Below, in pieces: positions 25,190-32,476 of a stretch of DNA of 64,000 bases. Made by a program: the position numbers and the translations under genes. The stretch lies in assembly GCA_049516395.1 (NCBI GenBank), contig JBEKTD010000008.1, positions 1-64,000 on the forward strand, in the 5' to 3' direction. Under the pieces are notes generated by a model. That model was not told the DNA's origin. It worked only from the letters and a program-made list of their open reading frames with translations, and did not search any database. Numbering within the stretch: the first letter of the stretch is position 1; each line of letters begins with the position of its first letter. This stretch comes from Fen-1362 sp049516395 (GTDB lineage Bacteria > Planctomycetota > Phycisphaerae > Sedimentisphaerales > Anaerobacaceae).

Positions 25190-25675
25190 TTAATACTTTT
25201 CGAGATGATGGAACTCCGCGTTTTCCAGCCACGTCTGAGGCCTGGTAACGAACTCGATTATGTTTTCGAGAAGGAAATAATGTTTGTTTTCCTCTTCCGC
25301 CAGCGTGTTAAAAATCGCCTTATGACCAGGGTTTTCCGATTCCTGTGCCTTCTGGCGATAGAATGACCTGCTGTCTTTCTCTATGTCCTGCGCCTTTTTG
25401 TAAAGGTCAATCTGGCTGTCGCCGAACTTGAACTTGTCTTTGCTTTGCCTCATCTTCGCAAAAATTGTCTTGGCATTGGTCAGTAATATCGTATCCGCGA
25501 CCTTGACGGGGAACCCTTCCTTCATTTTTGTAACAACATCAATATGGTTGTGTTCTTCGTCGGCAAGCATTGTCAGTATGCTTACGAGTCCCTTATGTGG
25601 CGCACGCTGCACCATCTCGCGATAAAATTGTTCCGCCAGTTGTTCTTTTTCAATAGCGAATTCAAATATGTCCAT
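25190..25675 (-). CDS. Ferritin-like diiron protein (rubrerythrin family, no rubredoxin domain)
   Basis: A 161-residue four-helix ferritin-like protein. Diiron ligand motifs are visible as 'EQLAEQFYREMV' and 'LADEEHNHIDVV' in the first pair, and 'DIEKDSRSFYRQKA' and 'LAEEENKHYFLLENI' in the second. This is the rubrerythrin/sulerythrin type: peroxide reduction or iron handling is the family role. It lacks the rubredoxin tail of the gene at 31021, so it would need a separate electron carrier such as the flavin reductase-rubredoxin fusion upstream. ATG 25675 with GGAG nine bases before it is chosen; the longer frame to 25744 overlaps zwf. Confidence 0.85.
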   Translation of the reverse strand: MDIFEFAIEKEQLAEQFYREMVQRAPHKGLVSILTMLADEEHNHIDVVTKMKEGFPVKVADTILLTNAKTIFAKMRQSKDKFKFGDSQIDLYKKAQDIEKDSRSFYRQKAQESENPGHKAIFNTLAEEENKHYFLLENIIEFVTRPQTWLENAEFHHLEKY

Positions 25676-25700
25676 TTTATATTTCTCCAAACAGATAATT

Positions 25701-27257
25701 TCATATCTCGCGCAGGTGCCGCCAAGTCCTGCCTTCGGATTCAATAAGCCGGTCAGCCTGCGGAAAACTCTCTGAACCCGCCTTGTATTCGTAAAGCATC
25801 AATGGTTTATTCGCCCACGCCCGCAAAACAGGGTCAAGCAACCCCCATGAAACCTCGACGTCATCCTGGCGGGTAAAAAGCGTCTGGTCGCCAAGCATAC
25901 AATCCAGAAGTAATCGCTGATATGCCTCCGGCGGCTCGCCTCCGAAGACCTCGGCATAGCTAAATCTCATCCTCAGCGTCCCTATACAAACCTTTGAGCC
26001 GGGACGTTTGGCCTGGAAACTCAGCGATATTCCTTCCTCCGGTTGTATCTGCATCACGAGGGTATTGGCGGGCAAATCACCCAGGCCGGCGGAAACAAGC
26101 ATCGAATGAGGAACCTTCTTGAACGTTATGGCAATCTCGGTGTTTTTTCTCGCCAGTCGTTTGCCGGTCCTGAGATAAAAAGGAACGTCCTGCCACCGCC
26201 AGTTATCCACAAACAATCTCGCAGCTACATACGTCTCGGTCGTCGACGAGGCATCTACCTTCGACTCTTTGCGATAGCCGCAAACTTTTTGGCCTTCAAC
26301 TTCGCCGGCTACATATTGCCCCCTGATAAAATCGGTGTTTATGCTTTGCTCGGTCAACGGCCTTATACACTGCAGCAGTTTGACTTTTTCATCGCGAACG
26401 GAATCGGCATCGAAAGAAACAGGCGGTTCCATCGCAACAAAAGCAAGCATCCCGAGAATATGATTCTGGAACATATCCCGCAATGCGCCCGCCCTGTCGT
26501 AATAGCCGCCGCGATGCTCAACGCCATCGGACTCGGCTATTGTAATCTGAATATGGTCGATGAAATTGCGATTCCAGACCGGCTCGAAAATTGTGTTGGC
26601 AAACCTGAACATTAAAATGTTCTGGACGGTCTCTTTGCCAAGGTAATGGTCGATACGGTATATCTGCCGCTCGGTAAAATGCTTTTGAATGATGTTATTA
26701 AGCTCGTTTGCGCTTTTCAAATCAGCACCGAACGGTTTTTCGACAACAATCCGGATTCGCTCACAGCCGGGCAGTCCCGGACAGGAAAGACCCGCTAAAT
26801 CGAGACCTTTCACTATTGTGCCATACAACAAAGGCGGCACAGCCATATAAAAAATACGGCTGCCGCCGACATTATGCACTTTGTTAAGTTTCGTTAATCT
26901 CACTGCAATTGATTTGTAAAATGACTCCTGCTCATAATCCCCGACAATATAATAAATCTTGTCCGTAAAACTTCTAAGCAGCTCCGGGGGGACATCGCCG
27001 ACGGATTCACTCACGGCGTTACCGACGTCGGTTCGATATTGCTCGTCGGAAAAACTGCTCCTACCGCAGCCCACGATGTAAAAATTCTCACTGAGCAAAC
27101 CACGCCTGAAAAGCTCGAATACACTGCCGAGTAATTTTCGGCGGACAAGGTCGCCGGAAGCCCCGAATACAACTATACCACAGGGAGGAGCATTAACCTC
27201 CGCACAGGCGATTTCCTGCGGTAAAACTATCGGACAAATATCGCTCATAGCAGACAT
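25701..27257 (-). CDS. zwf: Glucose-6-phosphate 1-dehydrogenase
   Basis: A 518-residue G6PD, oxidising glucose-6-phosphate to 6-phosphogluconolactone with NADP(H) formation. The Rossmann motif 'VVFGASGDLVRRKLLGSVFE' is near residue 28 and the active-site signature 'RIDHYLGKETVQNI' near residue 200. 'VPFYLRTGKRLARK' and 'YQRLLLDCMLGDQTLFTRQD' are typical of the C-terminal half. The N-terminus has about 25 extra residues, and ATG 27248 is an equally possible start. There is no 6-phosphogluconolactonase or gnd beside it; its place among peroxide and superoxide reductases suggests NADPH supply for detoxification. Confidence 0.95.
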   Translation of the reverse strand: MSAMSDICPIVLPQEIACAEVNAPPCGIVVFGASGDLVRRKLLGSVFELFRRGLLSENFYIVGCGRSSFSDEQYRTDVGNAVSESVGDVPPELLRSFTDKIYYIVGDYEQESFYKSIAVRLTKLNKVHNVGGSRIFYMAVPPLLYGTIVKGLDLAGLSCPGLPGCERIRIVVEKPFGADLKSANELNNIIQKHFTERQIYRIDHYLGKETVQNILMFRFANTIFEPVWNRNFIDHIQITIAESDGVEHRGGYYDRAGALRDMFQNHILGMLAFVAMEPPVSFDADSVRDEKVKLLQCIRPLTEQSINTDFIRGQYVAGEVEGQKVCGYRKESKVDASSTTETYVAARLFVDNWRWQDVPFYLRTGKRLARKNTEIAITFKKVPHSMLVSAGLGDLPANTLVMQIQPEEGISLSFQAKRPGSKVCIGTLRMRFSYAEVFGGEPPEAYQRLLLDCMLGDQTLFTRQDDVEVSWGLLDPVLRAWANKPLMLYEYKAGSESFPQADRLIESEGRTWRHLREI

Positions 27258-27294
27258 CCATTAAACCAGCGACGACGGCTGCCCGGCCGGAAAA

Positions 27295-27999
27295 TCAGTC
27301 ATTGACCGGTTCAAACTCGTCTTTACCCGCGCCGCAGTCCGGGCACACCCAGTCGGCGGGCAAATTCTCAAAACTCGTCCCCGGCTTGACGCCGTTGTCC
27401 GGGTCGCCAAGTGCCGGGTCATAAATATAACTGCACATAATACATCTGTATTTTTTCATCTTTTTTACTCCTTCAGCCGCCTGAGGTTTATGTTCAATAT
27501 ACGTAGCCGCCGACTTGGGCGTTCGACCATGCTTGACGTCGCGATAGTAGGCATAGGTCATCGGATAACCTTTGCCTTCAAGCGATTCACAGGCAACTAT
27601 TTTGCCTATAAAAAGCGTGTGGCTTCCAACGTCAACATATTGTATCACCTCGGCTTCGAGAAACCCGACGGTATAGTCAAGAATTATCGGGGCTCCCGTT
27701 TCGCCGATACGATACTGCAATTTTTCGAGTTTATTGATGTCCCTGCCTGTTCTGAAACCGAATTTCCCTATGAAGGGTATCGGTGCCGCCTCTGAAAGTA
27801 TTGAAACAGCAAAGACCCTGCTTGCGACAATAAACTGGTGTGTCAGGCACTGTTTGTTGACGCTTACGGCCACCACAGGCGGCTCAGGCGTTAACTGGAA
27901 CACCGTATTAACAATACACCCGTTTAGCTTATCATCCTCTTTTGAAGTGAGGATGCACATACCATAGCTTAGTTTGAACAGTGATTCCAAATCAAGCAT
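27295..27999 (-). CDS. Flavin reductase-rubredoxin fusion (high-molecular-weight rubredoxin, Hrb-like)
   Basis: A 234-residue two-domain electron carrier. Residues 1-165 form an FMN-binding flavin-reductase-like split barrel ('LSYGMCILTSKEDDKLNGCI', 'VSVNKQCLTHQFI', 'AEVIQYVDVGSHTLFIGKIV'). Residues about 180-232 form a rubredoxin ('YRCIMCSYIYDPALGDPD', 'WVCPDCGAGKDEF') with both CxxC knuckles. In Moorella, Hrb passes NADH electrons to flavodiiron protein FprA. Here the FprA homologue is two genes upstream, so the same pair is very likely. AGGAAG lies six bases before the ATG. Confidence 0.92.
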   Translation of the reverse strand: MLDLESLFKLSYGMCILTSKEDDKLNGCIVNTVFQLTPEPPVVAVSVNKQCLTHQFIVASRVFAVSILSEAAPIPFIGKFGFRTGRDINKLEKLQYRIGETGAPIILDYTVGFLEAEVIQYVDVGSHTLFIGKIVACESLEGKGYPMTYAYYRDVKHGRTPKSAATYIEHKPQAAEGVKKMKKYRCIMCSYIYDPALGDPDNGVKPGTSFENLPADWVCPDCGAGKDEFEPVND

Positions 28000-28048
28000 C
28001 GTTCGGCTTCCTGCCTCTCCGGTTTAAGTCAAATTGACCTGACCATCG

Positions 28049-28537
28049 TCACGGCATTTTCTCCAGTTGATTATACAGAATGGACAGGTGATTGAATTCT
28101 TCGGAGATAATCGTGTCAATCTTTTCCTTCCCAGCCGAAGAAACAAACTTTTTTAAGCCGGAATAAAAAACTATCGAGAGCTTCTCCGCATCAACCGCCG
28201 CCTCAAAGACCTCTTTTATTGTCTCCCTGCCGGTGAATTTGGTTGCCCGGTCTTTTTTGCCCTCGACACCGTGACTTTCAGCCATCGCCTGCAAATAAAA
28301 AGCGGCCTCGTTTTCAGGGTCCAAAATTGTCGGTTCCCTGTCGGCGGCACTGAGGCGGCTTCTCATTTCATGGAATATCTGGAAATGGCCGTCTTCCATA
28401 CCCGCCAGGGCAACGAACATATTTTGCGTCTTTTTGTCTGAAACCTTTTTGGCTGCCTCACGATAAAAATTAGCGCCGTTTTTTTCTATCTCTTCGGCCA
28501 TTTCAAATATTTCGTCCAGGTTGAAACTTATCGCCAT
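28049..28537 (-). CDS. Ferritin-like diiron protein 2
   Basis: A 162-residue ferritin-like four-helix protein, distinct from the one at 25190. Ligand helices include 'MAEEIEKNGANFYREAAKK', 'LAGMEDGHFQIFHEM', 'AVDAEKLSIVFYSGLKK' and 'ISEEFNHLSILYNQLEK'. The second motif reads GMEDGH rather than the usual EEExH, but the positions of Glu and His are kept. The middle loop is long. A rubrerythrin-like peroxide or iron role is inferred. The start is ATG 28537 with a clean AAGGAG eight bases before it; the TTG at 28543 is ignored. Confidence 0.85.
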   Translation of the reverse strand: MAISFNLDEIFEMAEEIEKNGANFYREAAKKVSDKKTQNMFVALAGMEDGHFQIFHEMRSRLSAADREPTILDPENEAAFYLQAMAESHGVEGKKDRATKFTGRETIKEVFEAAVDAEKLSIVFYSGLKKFVSSAGKEKIDTIISEEFNHLSILYNQLEKMP

Positions 28538-28604
28538 TAGCAATCTCCTTACTTCGCGGTCCCTCGTTTGCTAGAATACTTATCGAGCATATAAATCGAA
28601 CCGG

Positions 28605-28982
28605 TTACTTTGCTTCCCACAGGCCGTGAATGTTGCAATGTTCGCGAGCCGTAACGTTTGTCGCCTTTATATTGAATATCGCTTCCGGCGCAGCGCCTGG
28701 TTTTAGATACTGGCGATACTCTTTGCCGTCCGCGAAAAGCTCAATCCATTCAATGTAATGTTTTTCTTCCATCGGGTGAGGAACACTGCCAACCTTGACC
28801 TTGAAGCCATCGGCGAGTTTCTCGATGACCGGCACGTGTTTTTCCTTCGAGGCATCCACTGTATTGACAACCAATTTTGTCATCGGCTGTCCACAGCAGA
28901 CCAGATTACCCTTGCCCCCTCGCAGAACCTCAAGTATATTGCCGCATACCTTACACTCGTAAACTTCGTATCTCTCAGCCAT
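28605..28982 (-). CDS. dfx: Desulfoferrodoxin / superoxide reductase
   Basis: A 125-residue 2Fe-type superoxide reductase. The N-terminal desulforedoxin domain shows CKVCGN and LVCCGQPM (four Cys of centre I). The SOR catalytic centre has 'HPMEEKHYIEWIEL' (Glu-Lys-His) and the terminal 'REHCNIHGLWEA' supplying Cys and His ligands. It reduces superoxide to hydrogen peroxide without releasing oxygen, and the peroxide would be handled by the rubrerythrins and Tpx of the same cluster. ATG 28982 has AAAGGGG six bases upstream. Confidence 0.95.
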   Translation of the reverse strand: MAERYEVYECKVCGNILEVLRGGKGNLVCCGQPMTKLVVNTVDASKEKHVPVIEKLADGFKVKVGSVPHPMEEKHYIEWIELFADGKEYRQYLKPGAAPEAIFNIKATNVTAREHCNIHGLWEAK

Positions 28983-29045
28983 TGTAAGCCCCTTTCGTAT
29001 CAAAATGAGTTGGCTTTTTCCAGTTTTTCGCCCAGCCATTAACAA

Positions 29046-30230
29046 CTATTTAAGAATTCCGATTTCCCTGTGTTTGGTGGCGATTTTATCCGCCAGCAGG
29101 TCCAGCGAGACAAAATCCTTATCCGTCGCCACACCTTTTGTTATCACCGGCTCTATAACTTCAACCTTCAGATTACCAAGCATACCCGACAACTGCTCGA
29201 CCATTTTGCCTGCCCAGCCAAATGAGCCGATAATCGAAACAAACCGGGTCTTGGGCCGAAGAGCATTTGCCAGGAATGTCGCGTAAGCCGCTGAAGGATG
29301 CGCACCGACAAGCACCGTCGGCGACCCAATAACCACGGTAGCAGCATCCACAAGCGCCATCGCCAGTTCGCCTATATCCACACCTGTCAGGTTAAACTGC
29401 CTCACCTTAATACCTCGCTCGGCCAGCGCATCTACTAAATGCTCAACCATTTCCCGCGTGCTTTCGTGCATCGAAACATACGCCACTATAACTTCATTTT
29501 TAACGTCATCGCTGACCCAGTCCTTATAGGCGTCGATTATAAACTTAGGCCTTTGATAAACGGGGCCGTGACTTGGCGCGATTATCTGAATGTCAAACGC
29601 TTCGAGCTTCTTGAGATTATTTTTTATCGGCGCCCTGAAAGGCATCATAATCTCAGCGTAATACCGCTTCGCGCATTCATAAACCATCGGCTCGTCTTCA
29701 ACAAACAAGCTGGTTGCCGCCAGATGAGACCCGAAGAAATCACACGGGAAAAGTATTTTGTCCTCCGCCAGATAAGTGCCCATCGTCTCGGGCCAGTGAA
29801 CCCAGGGGATAAAAACAAACTTAAGCGTCTTATCGCCCAGCGACAATTCCTGCCCATCCTCGACAACGAGGAATCTATCGTCTTCTATACGCAAAAGGTC
29901 CATCAGCATCACCTTACACTTGGCGTTGGTAACTACTTTCGCGTTCGGGTACAGCAGCAGCACATCCGGCAGTGAGCCGGAATGGTCCTGCTCAGCGTGA
30001 TGTGCGATAACATAATCTATTCGCTCGATTCCGGCTCTGACAAGATTATCAAGCAAAACGTGCGTTTTGTGCGGGTCAACCGTATCGAGCAGCGCTATTT
30101 TCTGGCTGCCCTTTATCAGGTAGGCGTTATAACTTGTGCCGTCCGGCAGCGGAATCAACTCATCGAACAATCGCCTGTCCCAGTCAATTGCCCCCACCGC
30201 ATATACATTTGGTTTAATCTCGTTTGTCAT
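29046..30230 (-). CDS. FprA-type flavodiiron protein (oxygen/NO reductase)
   Basis: A 394-residue A-type flavoprotein. The N-terminal metallo-beta-lactamase-like diiron domain carries 'HHAEQDHSGSLPDVL' (HxExDH) near residue 80, 'WVHWPETM' near 147 and a downstream Asp/His ('FPCDFFGSH', 'APSHGPVY'). The C-terminal flavodoxin domain begins 'VIVAYVSMHESTREMVEHLV' near residue 255. The enzyme reduces oxygen to water (or NO to nitrous oxide) using electrons from a rubredoxin, here most likely the Hrb-like fusion. AGAGGA precedes the ATG, 27 nt after the Tpx gene. Confidence 0.93.
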   Translation of the reverse strand: MTNEIKPNVYAVGAIDWDRRLFDELIPLPDGTSYNAYLIKGSQKIALLDTVDPHKTHVLLDNLVRAGIERIDYVIAHHAEQDHSGSLPDVLLLYPNAKVVTNAKCKVMLMDLLRIEDDRFLVVEDGQELSLGDKTLKFVFIPWVHWPETMGTYLAEDKILFPCDFFGSHLAATSLFVEDEPMVYECAKRYYAEIMMPFRAPIKNNLKKLEAFDIQIIAPSHGPVYQRPKFIIDAYKDWVSDDVKNEVIVAYVSMHESTREMVEHLVDALAERGIKVRQFNLTGVDIGELAMALVDAATVVIGSPTVLVGAHPSAAYATFLANALRPKTRFVSIIGSFGWAGKMVEQLSGMLGNLKVEVIEPVITKGVATDKDFVSLDLLADKIATKHREIGILK

Positions 30231-30257
30231 AAGTCAAAAATCCTCTTAACTTTGTCC

Positions 30258-30854
30258 TTATAACTCCCTGACTGCCTTCAATACCGCGTCGTAATCCGGC
30301 TCAGCGGCAATCTCAGGTACTATCTGAAGGTAACGCACAACACCTTTTTTATCAACAACGAAAACCGTCCTTGCCAGCAATCTTAAATCCTTTATCAGCA
30401 CCCCGTAGGCATTGCCGAATGAGGCGTCGCGATAGTCCGACAGGGTCTGAACATTCTTTATCCCTGCCGCACCACACCATCGCTTCTGCGCAAAAGGCAA
30501 ATCCATACTGATTGTCAGCACCACGACGTCGCTACCAAGCTGGGCAGCTTTTTCATTGAACTTGCGGGTCTCCAAATCGCAGACCGACGTGTCCAGCGAA
30601 GGCACCGACGCGATGATACACACCTTGCCGGCAAAAGACGAAAACTTAACCGGCGACAAATCGTTTGCCGTAACCTCAAAATCAGGCGCTTTTTGTCCTA
30701 CTTTTACCGCCTGACCGACAAGGGTAATCGGCTTACCCTTCATCGTAACCAAACCTTTCCGTTCTTCCATAATGTTCTCCCTGCATCCTGTAAACATTAA
30801 CGCTATTGATGCAACCAATCCATATACTGATAGTGCCTTCCAACTTCTAAACAT
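30258..30854 (-). CDS. tpx: Thiol peroxidase (Tpx) with lipoprotein-type signal sequence
   Basis: A 198-residue Tpx-type peroxiredoxin reducing peroxides through a Cys pair: peroxidatic Cys in 'SLDTSVCDLETRKF' and resolving Cys in 'AQKRWCGAAG'. The core starts at residue 29 with 'MEERKGLVTMKGKPITLVG', exactly where ordinary cytoplasmic Tpx starts. Residues 1-24 (FRSWKALSVYGLVASIALM then FTGC) form a lipoprotein-like signal peptide. Both the upstream ATG (30854, GGAG nine bases before) and the internal ATG (30770, GGGAG six bases before) have ribosome sites, so two products, one exported and one cytoplasmic, are possible. The lipobox is imperfect (Phe at -3). Confidence 0.9.
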   Translation of the reverse strand: MFRSWKALSVYGLVASIALMFTGCRENIMEERKGLVTMKGKPITLVGQAVKVGQKAPDFEVTANDLSPVKFSSFAGKVCIIASVPSLDTSVCDLETRKFNEKAAQLGSDVVVLTISMDLPFAQKRWCGAAGIKNVQTLSDYRDASFGNAYGVLIKDLRLLARTVFVVDKKGVVRYLQIVPEIAAEPDYDAVLKAVREL

Positions 30855-30885
30855 AATTTACTACTCCAACATACCGCTGGGATAC

Positions 30886-30923
30886 GGCCTGGTTTCATCC
30901 CTATTTTGGAATGAAACCAGGCC
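30886..30923. promoter_or_regulatory. Long perfect hairpin between rubrerythrin and tpx
   Basis: GGCCTGGTTTCAT (30886-30898) and ATGAAACCAGGCC (30911-30923) form a perfect 13-bp stem with a 12-nt loop, about 30 nt before tpx on the minus strand. No T run follows in either direction, so it could be an attenuator, an mRNA processing/stability hairpin or a weak terminator after rubrerythrin. Confidence 0.6.
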
Positions 30924-30951
30924 TCGCTTCTTTGCCCCTCACCCATCAGAA

Positions 30952-30978
30952 TATAGTAACGAGAAAATTGTTACTATA
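30952..30978. promoter_or_regulatory. AT-rich 9-9-9 dyad between rubrerythrin and tpx
   Basis: TATAGTAAC (30952-30960) and GTTACTATA (30970-30978) are perfect inverted arms around a 9-bp spacer, placed about 100 nt upstream of the tpx start. The even 18-bp centre spacing fits a dimeric repressor operator for the tpx-fprA-dfx operon. Confidence 0.5.
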
Positions 30979-31020
30979 AGCAAATCCCCTATTTTGTGAT
31001 GGGAGGTTGCCTATATACTC

Positions 31021-31593
31021 TCAATAATTAACCGCTTCAAGTTCAAAATACGCCTTCGGATGCGCACAGGCCGGGCAGGTATCAGGCGCCTCAGCCCCTT
31101 CGTGAACGTATCCGCAATTCCTGCAAACCCATCTGGCCGGCTTTGACCTCTTGAACACAACCCCGTCGGCTATGTTCTTGGCCAGCGCAACGTAACGCTG
31201 CTCATGTCTCTTCTCCGCAATAGCAATGCTTTTGAAAACATTCGCTATCACAGGAAATCCTTCTTTTTCCGCGGTCTTGGCAAACTCAGGGTACATAATT
31301 GTATTTTCATAGTGCTCGCCGCCTGCCGCTTCCTTGAGGTTTTCCAGCGTACTGCCTATAACACCGGCAGGAAACGCCGCTGTTATTTCAACCTCGCCGC
31401 CTTCGAGGAATTTGAATTCCCTTTTGGCATGCTCTTTTTCCTGGTTGGCCGTCTCCTCGAAAATGGCCGCTATCTGCTCATAACCCTCTTTCTTCGCCTG
31501 ACTGGCGAAATAGGTATAACGATTTCTCGCCTGCGATTCGCCCGCGAACGCAGTTAGAAGATTCTTTTCCGTCTGTGTTCCTTTAAGCTTCAT
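31021..31593 (-). CDS. rbr: Rubrerythrin
   Basis: A 190-residue classical rubrerythrin, an NAD(P)H-linked peroxide reductase in anaerobes. The diiron four-helix domain shows 'LLTAFAGESQARNRYTYFAS', 'IFEETANQEKEHAKREF', 'TIMYPEFAKTAEKEGF' and 'IAIAEKRHEQRYVAL'. The C-terminal rubredoxin has 'WVCRNCGYVHEGAEAPDTCP' with 'CPACAHP'. AGGAG precedes the ATG. It lies 129 nt downstream of the Fur/PerR-like gene on the same strand and may be co-transcribed with it. Two dyads separate it from tpx, so the operon may be segmented here. Confidence 0.96.
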   Translation of the reverse strand: MKLKGTQTEKNLLTAFAGESQARNRYTYFASQAKKEGYEQIAAIFEETANQEKEHAKREFKFLEGGEVEITAAFPAGVIGSTLENLKEAAGGEHYENTIMYPEFAKTAEKEGFPVIANVFKSIAIAEKRHEQRYVALAKNIADGVVFKRSKPARWVCRNCGYVHEGAEAPDTCPACAHPKAYFELEAVNY

Positions 31594-31722
31594 TTATGCT
31601 CTCCTAAAATCAGTCAAGTTTGAATTTCCAAAATAATCTTTCAGAATTGAGCGCCCTGCTCTACTCTGGTTACCGCCTCATAAAAACCGGCCAATATAAC
31701 GTCTGCAAATTCGTATCCGCTT

Positions 31723-32226
31723 TCATTTGTGGTCACCATTTCCCGTAGTTGAAGGATTATGCCTCGATTTGCCCCCGCAGGAGTTACAAATGCCCTCCAG
31801 ATATACCGTCTTTCTTAATATCTTGAATTTTGCTACAATACTCGCGGGCATTTTTATGTCATCAAACGGTTCATAATGAAAGTCGAAAACTTTTTTGCAT
31901 TTTACGCATTTGAAGTGCTGGTGATTGTCAAGGTCGCCGTCATACCGACGCACGTCGCCCGAACCTTCCACAACCGAGGCCGAGCCGATTTCGGCAAGCG
32001 TCAAAAGCGTACGATTCACCGTATCCAGCGATATCCCCGGATACAAACACCTGACCTGCCCCCACACCATTTCCGCCGACGGATGCTCCTTTGACTTAAT
32101 CAGCGTTTTGTAAACCGCCGTCCTCTGGGGTGTTATCTTAAGTCCGTTGCGACGGCAGTTCTGAATAAACAAATCAAGCATATCCTCGTGGCTCGACCGT
32201 CGCGTCTTTGTTGGCTGCGAAGTCAT
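31723..32226 (-). CDS. Fur-family regulator, probably PerR-like
   Basis: A 167-residue Fur-family repressor. The winged helix is 'LKITPQRTAVYKTLIKSKEH', 'PSAEMVWGQVRCLYPGISLD' and 'TVNRTLLTLAEIG'. The metal site has 'DNHQHFKCVKCKKVFDF' with the CxxC structural zinc, and a second pair is 'GICNSCGG'. The adjacent 'RRYDGDLDNHQHF' supplies His/Asp ligands of the regulatory site, as in PerR. Its neighbours (rubrerythrin, Tpx, superoxide reductase) favour peroxide sensing over iron uptake control. AAGGG stands eight bases before the ATG, and a palindrome overlaps its promoter. Confidence 0.92.
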   Translation of the reverse strand: MTSQPTKTRRSSHEDMLDLFIQNCRRNGLKITPQRTAVYKTLIKSKEHPSAEMVWGQVRCLYPGISLDTVNRTLLTLAEIGSASVVEGSGDVRRYDGDLDNHQHFKCVKCKKVFDFHYEPFDDIKMPASIVAKFKILRKTVYLEGICNSCGGKSRHNPSTTGNGDHK

Positions 32227-32297
32227 TTTTGTGCCCTTGTCATTTTATCTGCACGCCCTTTCTCGCACTAAAATCCGAAGCCGGTTGTTTCTCGTCA

Positions 32298-32338
32298 ATC
32301 GTAGTAGCTACGATATAGGATAAGTTATGGTTCGTCAA
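32298..32338 (-). promoter_or_regulatory. Promoter and palindromic operator of the Fur/PerR-like gene
   Basis: ATCGTAGTAGCTACGAT (32298-32314) is a perfect 7-3-7 inverted repeat lying just downstream of, and overlapping, a candidate minus-strand promoter: TTGACG (32333-32338), 15 bp, TATATC (32312-32317). Position and symmetry suggest an autoregulatory Fur-family operator. The short spacer makes the exact -10 uncertain. Confidence 0.55.
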
Positions 32339-32411
32339 TAATTTTGCAATATTTTTCCCGCTCTGCTACTATTTTTCTGTCCTTGATAACCTGCCGGCAA
32401 TAAGTTAAAGT

Positions 32412-32441
32412 TTGAAACCGCTAATGGGGCAATTAAATACT
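32412..32441 (+). promoter_or_regulatory. Candidate promoter of the alpha-galactosidase gene
   Basis: TTGAAA (32412-32417), an 18-bp spacer and AATACT (32436-32441) lie 36 nt before the start codon. The -10 is a weak match, so this is tentative. Confidence 0.35.
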
Positions 32442-32476
32442 TATGGTCGTTTTAAGGATAAGAAAGGACGGGTCTT

